Notes under the pieces: generated by a model
Told to the model about the DNA's origin: nothing
What the model saw: the letters and a program-made list of their open reading frames with translations, nothing else
Database searches by the model: none
Shown here: one piece after another, positions 25,101-33,116 of the stretch
Layout of the letters: each line of letters begins with the position of its first letter
Position numbering within the stretch: position 1 is the stretch's first letter
Translations under genes and position numbers: made by a program
Assembly: GCA_002369075.1 (NCBI GenBank)
Contig: DFEG01000010.1
Location: 1 to 64,000 of the forward strand
Origin: Bacteroidales bacterium UBA3808
GTDB taxonomy: Bacteria > Bacteroidota > Bacteroidia > Bacteroidales > Paludibacteraceae
Direction of reading: 5' to 3'
DNA: 64,000 nucleotides

Positions 25101-25310
25101 TCCTATCTCGGAAAGAAGATTGTGCGCTATAAGGATATCATCCAAGGAGTGCAACAGTATGAAACCAAAACGGACGAACGAGGTAACACTCGTAATATTC
25201 AAAAGTCCAGCACGGAACTCTCTTATTGTTTCGACTACGACAAACTGGTTGAGCAATACGACATCAACCTGATTCCTGAGGATACCATTCCGGATGAACA
25301 AACCGCATAA
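22113..25310 (+). CDS. CHC2-TOPRIM primase fused to a DUF927-type helicase
   Basis: 1065 residues. CHC2 zinc finger: CCCPLHNEKTPSFHI with Cys37/His40, then WHCFGACGEGGD with Cys58/Cys62. TOPRIM: YLVEGAPDVLRL (about 268-279) and LPDAD (about 310). The middle holds a DUF927-like region. P-loop: FGPKGSGKSELG (about 683-694), with Walker B LVHLDEFKN near 730 and an arginine-finger region ALFSRFIFLSF. It would prime and unwind DNA for replication of the excised element, like the P4 alpha or PICI primases. AT-rich iteron-like DNA follows directly. Confidence 0.88.
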   Translation: MLSNRTIELVRLQVNIKDVVSDYATLQSSGRKFKCCCPLHNEKTPSFHIDPVRNTWHCFGACGEGGDAISFIEKKEKLSFIEAVRFLAKKHNIPVEEDTRERTPEKQEQDKQRESMLIAYEVVQKYYVANIHNQDEEARAAYEYASERWGIDLVEESGIGYAYDAWEGLQKYAQKEALSLPLLQSMGLLKHSDKTHQEFDFFRGRIMIPIRNKYNRIIGYTARTMSNDENTPKYLNTSNNVLYQKSNSIFGIEQAWPAAAKEGRFYLVEGAPDVLRLQSIGIDNAVASLGSDWTSQQLDLLRRYATTLCFLPDADRHNISEHYGTGIKKVMMTGRNAMAAGFKVVVREIPLGADGQKNDPDSYCKNERIFNELPEEDFVIWYADKRILDAGDAEVSISIIDDIANVVALCDQEHERNLYIDKLIKLVPGRSTWNKAVRAAVQRKMEAQLRDTSTPSNQDLLEHYGFQQVDNHYVSLGADGKMFSWSNFVLRPLFHIRDSINAVRIFELTNMRGQKEIIELKQEDLTSMQKFSQRIEGLGNYLWTASAARLTQLKMYLYENTETATRIDQLGWQSAGFYAFGNGVLANGTWYPVDEYGIVRLPELGNQYLPALSTIYKHDTQLYQFERSFVHRNTGAVSLRRYVEQLISVFGNNAMIAFSFLLATLFRDIIVTQTKFFPMLNIFGPKGSGKSELGHSLMSFFICENTPPNIQNSTLPALADAVAQCANALVHLDEFKNGIDLDKREFLKGLWDGTGRNRMNMDKDKKREVTKVNSGIIITGQEMATADIALFSRFIFLSFPKSEFSNDAKERFQQLVNLRKLGCTHLTLEILRHRPQFESNFREAYNRAFDDLRDALQNSPVEDRILRNWVVPLAACYALRSSLDLPFTYQDLLRVVIDGALHQNRQTKKNNELATYWDTVSYLRGAGNLAYEGDYRVEYVSELNTRDRGICHFEQPQRVLYLKIKQTAQLYTMHGHRTGEPLLPKNSLEYYLENSPSYLGKKIVRYKDIIQGVQQYETKTDERGNTRNIQKSSTELSYCFDYDKLVEQYDINLIPEDTIPDEQTA

Positions 25311-25317
25311 GAGAGGA

Positions 25318-25347
25318 AGCGCATGACCATTGGTTGTGCGCTTTTTT
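25318..25347 (+). terminator. intrinsic terminator after the primase gene
   Basis: AAGCGCA pairs with TGCGCTT around a GACCATTGGTTG-like loop, followed by T6. Confidence 0.7.
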
Positions 25348-25382
25348 CATGTCCTTTGGTGGACTATCTATTGCCAGGGCAT

Positions 25383-25570
25383 ACGCATTAACATCGTAAA
25401 CATTGTACACATCGCTTATTATCAGCACTTTACACGCATAGACCAAGTAAACATCCGTTAACATTTGTAAACATTGTTAACATTTTATAAGAATATTAAC
25501 ATTGTTAACGATATGTTATTTTGCTTAAATGCCTGTAAATCAATGTTGTGTACGCTGTTAACGATGTGAA
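25383..25570 (+). repeat. iteron-like GTTAAC/AACATTGT region (candidate replication origin)
   Basis: AT-rich stretch with GTTAAC four times and TAACAT/AAACAT words many times, for example GTAAACATTGT, GTTAACATTTGTAAACATT and TTAACATTGTTAACG. Direct and inverted half-sites alternate. It lies just downstream of the primase-helicase gene, the usual place for an element origin. No function was tested. Confidence 0.55.
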
Positions 25571-25926
25571 CGTCAAAATGTATGTGTCCTATATCCATTT
25601 TGTTTTTCTATGGTGCTCGCGGCGCGGAAACGGGCAAGGTTACCACGTTGATCTTGCCCTCTACATGCTGACACACGTGCTGTTCTCTTGTGGCTTTCCC
25701 GAAAGCGGCAGATGGTTCACTCCATAGGAAGTTCATGCTTTGCTGCTGACGTGCTTGTCCTGCTGATTCTATTTCCGGCGCGAAGTTACTACTTTCTTTC
25801 GATAAGCAAGGCTATACAAGTCGCCTCGAAAAATCTCCACACGCTGACGGTAGTATTTGTCGGTCGAGTCTTGCAACCAATCTCACTAAAGCACTTCGAA
25901 TGCACCGTAAATAAAATTCAGCAATT
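25571..25926 (+). other. non-coding stretch with a GGGCAAG/CTTGCCC hairpin
   Basis: Higher GC than the iteron region. It contains GGGCAAG (25632-25638) and CTTGCCC (25653-25659) and several GCTGACG/CACGTGC words. A 91-residue frame at 25688-25963 overlaps the next gene out of frame and has no coding look. It may be an RNA, a transfer origin or leader sequence; I cannot tell. Confidence 0.4.
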
Positions 25927-26226
25927 ATGTACAAGCACATTTCACATCAGCAAAGTCAGTTAGAACTCCCTCTTTTATGGAGCGAATCATCCGTAGCCGC
26001 TCCCGTTGTAGAAAGCCCCAAGAGCGAGATAGTTAAAGAAATGGTACGATACACTTGCAGTGTGGAGGATTTCAAAGCGCAGCAGGAACTCGAACGCGAT
26101 TTGATGTCCGGTCGTGGTGCTTGGCTGTATAAGCAGTTAGAGCGAGAGCTCGCATGGGAGCGCGCACAACAAAAAGCCCTTGATAATATGATGGCTATGA
26201 GAGCCGCCAATATAAACGTATTTTAA
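25927..26226 (+). CDS. small hypothetical protein
   Basis: 99 residues. Low-complexity N-terminus (HISHQQSQLELPLLWSESSVAAP), then a charged amphipathic helix (FKAQQELERDLMSG, ERELAWERAQQKALDNMMAMRA) that could form a coiled coil. No recognised domain. It lies 22 bases upstream of ardA and is probably co-transcribed with it, so it may be an anti-defence or entry-phase protein. Confidence 0.5.
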   Translation: MYKHISHQQSQLELPLLWSESSVAAPVVESPKSEIVKEMVRYTCSVEDFKAQQELERDLMSGRGAWLYKQLERELAWERAQQKALDNMMAMRAANINVF

Positions 26227-26248
26227 TAACTTTCAAAAATTTAGCATT

Positions 26249-26812
26249 ATGAACTACAGAGAACCATTAACGAAGAACGAAATCCGCGAGCACGCTGCAC
26301 ACTATGAGAACAGCAACCCGGCAGTCTATTGTGGCACCTATGCCAAGTACAACAACGGCAGTCTCTACGGCATGTGGATTGATTTGTCCACCTTTGAGAA
26401 CTACCACGATTTTATGGAGTTTTGCAACCGCTTGCACGCCAACGAAGCCGAGCCGGAACTCATGTTCCAAGATTACGAGCACTACCCGGAGCAGTGGTAT
26501 TGCGAGGGCTGCATGGGCGAAAGCACGTTTGATAAAATCAAGGCTTATGCCGAGCTGAGCGAGGAAAAGCGTGAAGCATACGAAGCGTATCTTACCTATT
26601 GGGATGAGGGCACGCTCGAAGATTTCGAGGAGCGCTACGAGGGCAAGTACGAGAGCGCAGAAGATTTCGCCGAGTACCTGTGCGAGGAATGCGGCTATTT
26701 TAAGAACTTGCCGCAGTGGCTGCAATGCTGCATTGATTATTCGGCAGTATGGCGCAACCTTGATACCGGTGGCGATTACACGGAGGTCGATGGTCACATC
26801 TTCCGGAATTGA
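26249..26812 (+). CDS. ardA: ArdA-family antirestriction protein
   Basis: 187 residues, acidic. Typical ArdA features are PAVYCGTYAKYNNGSLYGMWIDLSTF near the N-terminus, MFQDYEHYP, a long acidic middle region and FEERYEGKYESAEDFAEYLCEE. ArdA is a DNA mimic that blocks type I restriction-modification enzymes and helps mobile DNA to enter a new host. It is probably expressed early on transfer. No catalytic site is expected. Confidence 0.85.
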   Translation: MNYREPLTKNEIREHAAHYENSNPAVYCGTYAKYNNGSLYGMWIDLSTFENYHDFMEFCNRLHANEAEPELMFQDYEHYPEQWYCEGCMGESTFDKIKAYAELSEEKREAYEAYLTYWDEGTLEDFEERYEGKYESAEDFAEYLCEECGYFKNLPQWLQCCIDYSAVWRNLDTGGDYTEVDGHIFRN

Positions 26813-26888
26813 GCAAGGGCAGCGCAAACTGCCTTTGACCTTTTCAGACGAGTTTTTTGATCATATTTGTACAAGAGTACAAAATTAT

Positions 26889-26919
26889 TTGTGTATGTCA
26901 ATTATTTTTTGTAACTTTG
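26889..26919 (+). promoter_or_regulatory. promoter of the defence locus
   Basis: TTG 26889-26891, a spacer starting TGTATGTCAATTATTT, and TAACTTTG 26912-26919. It belongs to the group with ATGTCA next to the -33 box. Confidence 0.75.
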
Positions 26920-26967
26920 CAGCCGATTTTGTGTGCGCGCCGCACACATATACAGGCATAAGCGCGT

Positions 26968-28314
26968 ATGATAGAGACAAACCGCATAGAATTTAAGCGC
27001 GAGTTGACTCGCGAATTGGACATCGAAAAGGAAGTTGTAGCCTTCCTAAACTATCGTGAAGGTGGCATTATTTACATTGGTGTAGATGATAGTGGCAAGC
27101 CTGTTGATATTAAGGATATTGATGGCGATATGCTTGCTATCAAGAACCGTATTCGCGACGGAATCCTGCCAACTCCGATGGGACTCTTTGACGTAACAGT
27201 AGAACGTATAGATGAGAAACCCGTCATTAAAGTTTTCGTTTCTAGCGGAACTGAGAAACCGTATTACAAAAAGCAATACGGTCTCTCTCCAAAAGGATGT
27301 TTCATCCGTATTGGCACAGCGGCGGAACCAATGACGCAAGAGCAGATTGACGACCTCTATACACACCGCGTGCATAACTCGTTAAAGAATGTAGTATCGC
27401 CACGTCAAGATCTCTCGTTTGCCCAACTACGCATTTACTATGCAGAGAAAGGAATGCAACTGAATGATAATTTCCTTCGTTCGTTGGATCTGCTTACGGA
27501 TGATGGCAAACTCAACTACGTAGCATACTTGTTGGCAGACGAGAATGGTAACTCCATGAAGTTGGCTAAATATGCAGGAACAGACCGATACGAACTTATT
27601 TCCAACAACGAATATGGCTACTGCTGCTTGCTGACCGCTACACAAAAGGTATTGGATAAATTGGATGTAGAGAACAAGGTATCTTCAGTTATTACTCCGA
27701 CTCGTCGTATAGACACTCCGCAATGGGACAGGCTGGCTATCCGCGAAGCTGTTATCAATGCTATCGTGCATAATGATTACATATATGGCGCGCCTTCGAA
27801 GATTGAACTATTCTCTGACCATTTGGAGATAACATCCATCGGACGCATTCCACAAGGTCTTTCGCGTGAAGACTTCTTCAATGGAGTAAGCCTACCGCGC
27901 AATCGTGAATTGATGCGTGTCTTCCGTGATGTAGAAATGGTTGAGTCGCTTGGATCAGGAATGCAACGTATCATGCGTAAATATACCAAAGACAACTTTG
28001 AGTTTGGCGATAATTATGTCCGCATGATTGTGCAATATAATTGGGTTGATGAAGTTCAAAAAGTAACGGTAACGGAAAGAGTAACGGAAAGAGTAACGGA
28101 AAGAGTAACGGAAAGCAATGAAGATAAGATTCTGCGTTTAATTTCTGCGAATCCTACAATAACCATTCCAAGAATGATGGATGTGTTATCACTCTCAGAT
28201 AGCGGAATACGTAAAATTATACGCAAACTCCAGCAACAAGGGCTTCTTCGTCGCGTAGATGGTCGGAAAGAAGGTCATTGGGAGATAATCATTCCGGAGA
28301 ATAATAAAGACTAA
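26968..28314 (+). CDS. AlbA_2/Schlafen-AAA_4 domain protein with winged-helix end
   Basis: 448 residues. Residues about 5-130 are the AlbA_2 (divergent AAA_4) domain: ETNRIEFKRELTRELDIEKEVVAFLN, then GGIIYIGVDDSGKPV. A helicase-like/ATP-binding C region (REAVINAIVHNDY, ITSIGRIPQGLSREDF, LGSGMQRIM) follows, and a winged helix closes the protein (ILRLISANPTITIPRMMDVLSLSD). Such proteins are often regulators or accessory factors next to defence systems. A 12-base repeat (28072-28115) encodes VTERVTERVTERVTE between the domains. Confidence 0.8.
   Translation: MIETNRIEFKRELTRELDIEKEVVAFLNYREGGIIYIGVDDSGKPVDIKDIDGDMLAIKNRIRDGILPTPMGLFDVTVERIDEKPVIKVFVSSGTEKPYYKKQYGLSPKGCFIRIGTAAEPMTQEQIDDLYTHRVHNSLKNVVSPRQDLSFAQLRIYYAEKGMQLNDNFLRSLDLLTDDGKLNYVAYLLADENGNSMKLAKYAGTDRYELISNNEYGYCCLLTATQKVLDKLDVENKVSSVITPTRRIDTPQWDRLAIREAVINAIVHNDYIYGAPSKIELFSDHLEITSIGRIPQGLSREDFFNGVSLPRNRELMRVFRDVEMVESLGSGMQRIMRKYTKDNFEFGDNYVRMIVQYNWVDEVQKVTVTERVTERVTERVTESNEDKILRLISANPTITIPRMMDVLSLSDSGIRKIIRKLQQQGLLRRVDGRKEGHWEIIIPENNKD
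28072..28115 (+). repeat. 12-base tandem repeat inside the AlbA_2 gene
   Basis: GTAACGGAAAGA repeated about 3.5 times in frame, giving the V-T-E-R linker between the core and the winged helix. Confidence 0.9.
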
Positions 28315-28351
28315 TCAAATAATTAACTTCTACCATGCCGCACCATCCTTT

Positions 28352-28372
28352 GAGGAACTCATTCGGTTCCTC
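28352..28372 (+). repeat. hairpin between AlbA_2 and GHKL genes
   Basis: GAGGAAC (28352-28358) pairs with GTTCCTC (28366-28372). There is no T run. The remaining gap (to 28432) is AT-rich without a clear promoter. Confidence 0.6.
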
Positions 28373-28432
28373 TCCGAACTCCAATAGCGTTTTAGAAAAC
28401 TAAAATGATAAAATATAGCAAAATCTAACATT

Positions 28433-30301
28433 ATGGAAGTCAATATTAAGAAAGCCGTGAAAATGTTCTTCTCAAGCTCATCGTTTGAGATGATATACTT
28501 TGAGGCAATTGCTAATGCGTTAGATGCAGGGGCTTCAGCTATTGATATCAAAATTCAAGGAACACGAGATAATAATAAAACGATTCAATTGCAGAATCTA
28601 TCCTTGGAGATCCAGGACAATGGCGTGGGAATCGATGAACCTCGTTATGATAAATTCAGTAAGTTATTTGATGTTGAGGAACAAAGTCATAAAGGACTTG
28701 GTCGATTGGTGTATTTGTGCTATTTCGATGAGGTTCGTGTGGAGAGCGTCTTTAGGAATACCAATCATCGTTCTTTCGTCTTCTCTGAATCCTTCCAGAA
28801 AAGTATGGGCGAAACAATCGAGCCGTGTGAGCATCAAGAGAACGGCACAACTTTCCGAATGACTCATTTCTCGGGGGAGAAATTGCATAACAATGAATTT
28901 GTGCGTCCTACATATCTCAAGAGAGCTATACTAGATTGTTTTTATCCTCGTCTTTATAAAGAAAAAATTGCTGGCAAAGATATCTCCATTAATATCACTG
29001 CTGTATTCGATGGGATAACCAAATCCGAGATTATTCGAACGTCTGATATACCGAACTTCAAGGAATATCCCTTGGAATACCCTATGGGGTTGTTCACCTC
29101 CATTGACATGTATTATTCAATCAAGGAAGTACCGGCGGAAGAAGCGCATATCATCACTGGAATTGTGGTTGATGATAGAACAATCCCGATTGAGGTCATC
29201 GATCCTGAGAATCAACCGGCAGACTATGAAATGATATTTCTGTTAATCGTGAAATCTCATGATGAAAGTCTTGTCAATGCGTCTCGTCAGGCTCTGAATC
29301 TTACCAATACAGACTTGGGGAGTATTAAGACGACATTCCGCGAAGCGATAGCAGATATTATTAATAGAGATGTTCCCAAGGTTGTTGAGGCAAATAAGGC
29401 AAGTCAAGAATATCTATGTAGAGTATATCCTCATTTGCAGGGCTATTTCGATACCAAAGCTATCGGATATGCCTCTCGCAATGATGTCCTTAAGAAAGCT
29501 CAAGACAGATTCTTCAATGACCAAAAAGAAATTCTTGGCGCCTCCTCTACATTAACAGAAGAGCAATTCCAAAAGACATTAGCACTCTCCGCACGTTCGC
29601 TGGCTGAATATATATTATTCCGTCAACGGATTATTGAGAGAATGAAAAGCCTTTCTCCGGACAATTCAGAATATGATCTTCATAATTTAATTGCGCCACG
29701 ATTTAATGAATTTAAAGAGGAGAATTTATCGGATGACTTATATGTCAATAATGTATGGATTCTGGATGATAAGTTCATGAGTTATTCGACTGTGTTGAGT
29801 GACAAAGAAATGTCGGATGTGATATCTATTCTTACCAACGGTGAAGCATCTCAAGAATCTGAAAATGGTCGACCGGATATTGCTTTATTCTTCTCAGGGA
29901 ATCCGGCTGACAAAGATACAAAAGTGGACGTAGTTATTGTCGAACTGAAGAAGAAGGGTATTGATTCGGGACGAATTTCCGTAGTGGAAACGCAGTTGGA
30001 GGAACGTGCACGCAGTCTGTATAAGTATTACAACAAGCGCATTCAACGGATATGGTATTATGGAGTGGTGGAATGTATAGATGAGTATATTCTGCATTTA
30101 AAAACCAATAAGTATAAACCTTTATTCTCAAAAGGAAAAGTTTTCTATAACGAGAAGGAAGTGGCTGTAGATGTTAATACGGACGAAGTGGTTATTGCTA
30201 ATACATTTATCATGGATATTGATGCAATGGCGAACGATGCAGCTGCCAGAAATGAAACATTCCTCAAAATTTTAAGGCGGCAATTTGCAAACAACGACTA
30301 A
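28433..30301 (+). CDS. GHKL (Hsp90-like) ATPase with C-terminal PD-(D/E)XK-like nuclease region
   Basis: 622 residues. The N-terminal ATPase has the N box YFEAIANALDAGAS (23-36), the G1 box EIQDNGVGID (about 61-70) and G2 SHKGLGRLVYL. Residues 170-450 are unassigned. Residues about 478-510 read GRPDIALFFSG, then KVDVVIVELKKKGID, which fits a PD-(D/E)XK core (Asp and E-x-K). Putative combined ATP-dependent clamp and nuclease, comparable to MORC/Paraoxonase-like defence ATPases. It is AT-richer than the helicase genes downstream. Its stop is eight bases before the SNF2 gene. Confidence 0.75.
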   Translation: MEVNIKKAVKMFFSSSSFEMIYFEAIANALDAGASAIDIKIQGTRDNNKTIQLQNLSLEIQDNGVGIDEPRYDKFSKLFDVEEQSHKGLGRLVYLCYFDEVRVESVFRNTNHRSFVFSESFQKSMGETIEPCEHQENGTTFRMTHFSGEKLHNNEFVRPTYLKRAILDCFYPRLYKEKIAGKDISINITAVFDGITKSEIIRTSDIPNFKEYPLEYPMGLFTSIDMYYSIKEVPAEEAHIITGIVVDDRTIPIEVIDPENQPADYEMIFLLIVKSHDESLVNASRQALNLTNTDLGSIKTTFREAIADIINRDVPKVVEANKASQEYLCRVYPHLQGYFDTKAIGYASRNDVLKKAQDRFFNDQKEILGASSTLTEEQFQKTLALSARSLAEYILFRQRIIERMKSLSPDNSEYDLHNLIAPRFNEFKEENLSDDLYVNNVWILDDKFMSYSTVLSDKEMSDVISILTNGEASQESENGRPDIALFFSGNPADKDTKVDVVIVELKKKGIDSGRISVVETQLEERARSLYKYYNKRIQRIWYYGVVECIDEYILHLKTNKYKPLFSKGKVFYNEKEVAVDVNTDEVVIANTFIMDIDAMANDAAARNETFLKILRRQFANND

Positions 30302-30308
30302 GAAAAAG

Positions 30309-33116
30309 ATGAACTATTCACCGGGACAACGAATCACGGTACGCGAGGAAGAATTCCGTATCGTTCGAGTAGACGCCTATGACGCGCAGCATGCGTTTTT
30401 GCATTGCTGGGGACTGAGCGAGTTGGTTAAAAACCACTCCTATATCTTCGACACTAACATCGAGAAAGACATCGCTGTGGTCGACCCGACCACTGTTCAA
30501 CTAGTGCCGGAAACGGACACCCAGTGCAAGAAAACGCGCCTGTTGCTCGAAGCAGAAATACGCAACAATGCCTATTTCTCCAACAAGATCATCATCGCCG
30601 ACAAAGGTGCTTATAACCTCTCTGAGTACCAACTCGAACCGACCCTCAAAGCCTTCGAACTGCCCCGTCCTCGTCTGCTCATTGCTGACGGCGTCGGTCT
30701 CGGTAAAACGATCGAGGTTGGTATCTTCCTCTCTGAGATGATTCGTCGCGGGCGCGGACAACGTATACTCGTCTGCGCGTTGAAGTCTATCTTGGCGCAG
30801 TTCCAAGAAGAGCTCTGGACCCGCTTCGCTATCCCCTTGATGCGTCTCGATAGCTACGGTGTGGATAAGATCCGTGCCGAGATACCGATGAACAAGAACC
30901 CCTTCGATTTCTACGACAAGATCATCATCTCCATCGACACGCTCAAGAACAACGGTAAGTTCCGTGGATGGCTCGAGAAAACGCGCTGGGACATCATCGT
31001 CATTGATGAGTGCCACACCGTCGCCAACGATGCTAGCCTTCGTGGTGACTTAGCGCAGTTCCTCGCCGGTCGGTGCGATAGTCTCATCCTCACCTCTGCC
31101 ACACCCCATAACGGCAACCCTAAGTCCTTCGCCAATCTCATCAACATGCTTGACCCCATCGCCATTCCGCGTAACGGCAAGTACGGACAGGCGGAGGTCG
31201 AACCATACTACGTGCGCCGCTTCAAGAAGGACATCCTCGACCAGCAGGTGCGCAGTAATTTCCAGGAACGGCAAGTACACTCCGTGCCTATTCATTTCGA
31301 AGAAGCGGAACTCAACTTCCTCCGCCTCCAGAACCAGCTCAAAGTTCGTCTGCTCCATGACGAAGACCGTGCCGACGCACTCTTCGCCGTGCAGATCTTC
31401 AAGTCCTTCCTCTCTTCGCCTGCCGCAGCTATTAGCACATTGAAGAGCCGTATTGAGAGAAGAGAAAATGAAGACGACAACCTCACCCAACTCTATGAGG
31501 CCATGTCGGATATCGTCACCATGGGTATCGACAGTCGGTACGCCGCTTTCAATGCGCAACTAAAGAAGATCTGGTCGGAGAACAAGAACGAACGTATCGT
31601 GGTCTTCAGCGAACGTATCGACACCCTCCGTTTCCTCGAAGAACGCCTCAAAGCCGACTTCCGTCTGCGCGATGAACAAGTGCGCGTCTTCGATGGTTCG
31701 CTCAGCGATGTGGAGCAAGAGGACATGGTCGCTGACTTCGGCAAAGCCGACAGCCCCATTCGTGTTTTCCTCAGCAGCGACTCCGGCTCGCAAGGTGTCA
31801 ACCTCCATTTCTATTGCCACAACATGTTCAACTACGATATCCCGTGGTCGCTCATCACGCTCGAACAGCGCAATGGACGTATCGACCGGTACGGCCAGCA
31901 GCAGACCCCGAATATCTACTACCTCGTCGCCAACACCGACGAAGAACAGCTCAAGACCGATTTCACCATCATCGACCGCCTCAAACGCAAAGAGGAAGAG
32001 GTGCATAACACCCTCGGTGATGCCATGCAGGTCATGAATCTCTACAGCGTGGACAAGGAGGAACGTGCCGTGTCCGATGCAATCCTCACCGGCAATGTCA
32101 ACTTCCTTGACCAACCGGCAGAAGCACCGCAAGCAGAAGGCTTCGGCGATTTCTTCGCCCTCATGAGCCAATCCACTCCGCCGGTCACCCACCGCGAGAT
32201 GATCGAGAAACGCATGTCCCTCTACGAGGACGATATGCATTTCTATCAGGAACTATTCGACACCCTTCGCAACGAAGGTGCGCTCCACGACACGCCCGTC
32301 GAACTCAAGACCGGCACCGGAGCACCGTACTTCGATATCCCCTACAGCCGTGAACTCAAGGAAGTCCTCTTCGACATGCCGAAGGAAGCCCTGCCTGTAC
32401 GCAGCTCCTTCTGCCTTTGTGCCGACAAAAAGGCGATCATGGACTCCATCGAGAAGAGCCGTCGCACCAACGACAACCGCTGGGCAGAGATGCAGCTCCT
32501 TTACGACCTGCACCCCATCATCCAGTATATGATCACTAAGCTGACCGCCAGCGTCCCCAAGAACGAAGCACGCGTCGTCAAGACCGACCTCGTTCCGCAA
32601 GGCACCATCAACTATCTCTTCTACGGCAGTCAGTCCAACGGTCTCGGACACTCCATCATGAGTAAGTTCTTCGTCGTCTCGGTTCGTCCCGATGGTTCGC
32701 TCGTTGAGACACCCGTCTCGCTGGCTGACTTCATGGCGCAGCACCCCATCGACAAGCCCTTCTACGGCATGCAGGTAACGGACTCCGAACTGGCACTCGC
32801 CCAGTCGCTCCTACCTCAAGCCGTTGAGCATGGTCAGATGAAATACCTCATCGACCAGCAGGCTAAACAGCGTGACCGCATGCAGAACTATCTCGCCAAA
32901 TACAACGAGAAAGTGAAACGGTGGGCTGACGAGAGTGAACGAGCTGTGCAGAACACCCTCTTCGATGGTTCGGAAGTGCAGATAACACGCCGCACCAAAG
33001 ATAAAGAACTGCAAGAGATCGAAACAATCCGCGACAAGAATAGCATGTTCTATCGCGATATGTTCACCCTGGATAACGTACCTTATATTCGCCCCTTGGC
33101 TGTTTTCTATAATTGA
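30309..33116 (+). CDS. SNF2-family helicase, DrmD-like
   Basis: 935 residues from MNYSPGQRITVREEEF; an in-frame start at 30285 would overlap the preceding gene. N-terminal ATPase lobe: IADGVGLGKTIEVGIF (Walker A, about 126-136) and VIDECHTVAND (DECH box, about 233). C-terminal lobe: IVVFSERIDTLRFL, SDSGSQGVNLHF and LEQRNGRIDRYGQQ (motif VI, about 520). A long helical tail follows. It resembles the DrmD helicase of class 1 DISARM. It should translocate on DNA together with the methyltransferase encoded directly downstream (TGATG overlap). Confidence 0.85.
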   Translation: MNYSPGQRITVREEEFRIVRVDAYDAQHAFLHCWGLSELVKNHSYIFDTNIEKDIAVVDPTTVQLVPETDTQCKKTRLLLEAEIRNNAYFSNKIIIADKGAYNLSEYQLEPTLKAFELPRPRLLIADGVGLGKTIEVGIFLSEMIRRGRGQRILVCALKSILAQFQEELWTRFAIPLMRLDSYGVDKIRAEIPMNKNPFDFYDKIIISIDTLKNNGKFRGWLEKTRWDIIVIDECHTVANDASLRGDLAQFLAGRCDSLILTSATPHNGNPKSFANLINMLDPIAIPRNGKYGQAEVEPYYVRRFKKDILDQQVRSNFQERQVHSVPIHFEEAELNFLRLQNQLKVRLLHDEDRADALFAVQIFKSFLSSPAAAISTLKSRIERRENEDDNLTQLYEAMSDIVTMGIDSRYAAFNAQLKKIWSENKNERIVVFSERIDTLRFLEERLKADFRLRDEQVRVFDGSLSDVEQEDMVADFGKADSPIRVFLSSDSGSQGVNLHFYCHNMFNYDIPWSLITLEQRNGRIDRYGQQQTPNIYYLVANTDEEQLKTDFTIIDRLKRKEEEVHNTLGDAMQVMNLYSVDKEERAVSDAILTGNVNFLDQPAEAPQAEGFGDFFALMSQSTPPVTHREMIEKRMSLYEDDMHFYQELFDTLRNEGALHDTPVELKTGTGAPYFDIPYSRELKEVLFDMPKEALPVRSSFCLCADKKAIMDSIEKSRRTNDNRWAEMQLLYDLHPIIQYMITKLTASVPKNEARVVKTDLVPQGTINYLFYGSQSNGLGHSIMSKFFVVSVRPDGSLVETPVSLADFMAQHPIDKPFYGMQVTDSELALAQSLLPQAVEHGQMKYLIDQQAKQRDRMQNYLAKYNEKVKRWADESERAVQNTLFDGSEVQITRRTKDKELQEIETIRDKNSMFYRDMFTLDNVPYIRPLAVFYN

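Noticed and set aside
25688..25963. 91-residue plus-strand ORF in the non-coding stretch
   Set aside because: Overlaps the next gene out of frame, has no ribosome-binding site and an unlikely composition.
26267..26827. 186-residue ORF opposite ardA
   Set aside because: Hydrophobic shadow of an acidic gene; ArdA features are on the plus strand.
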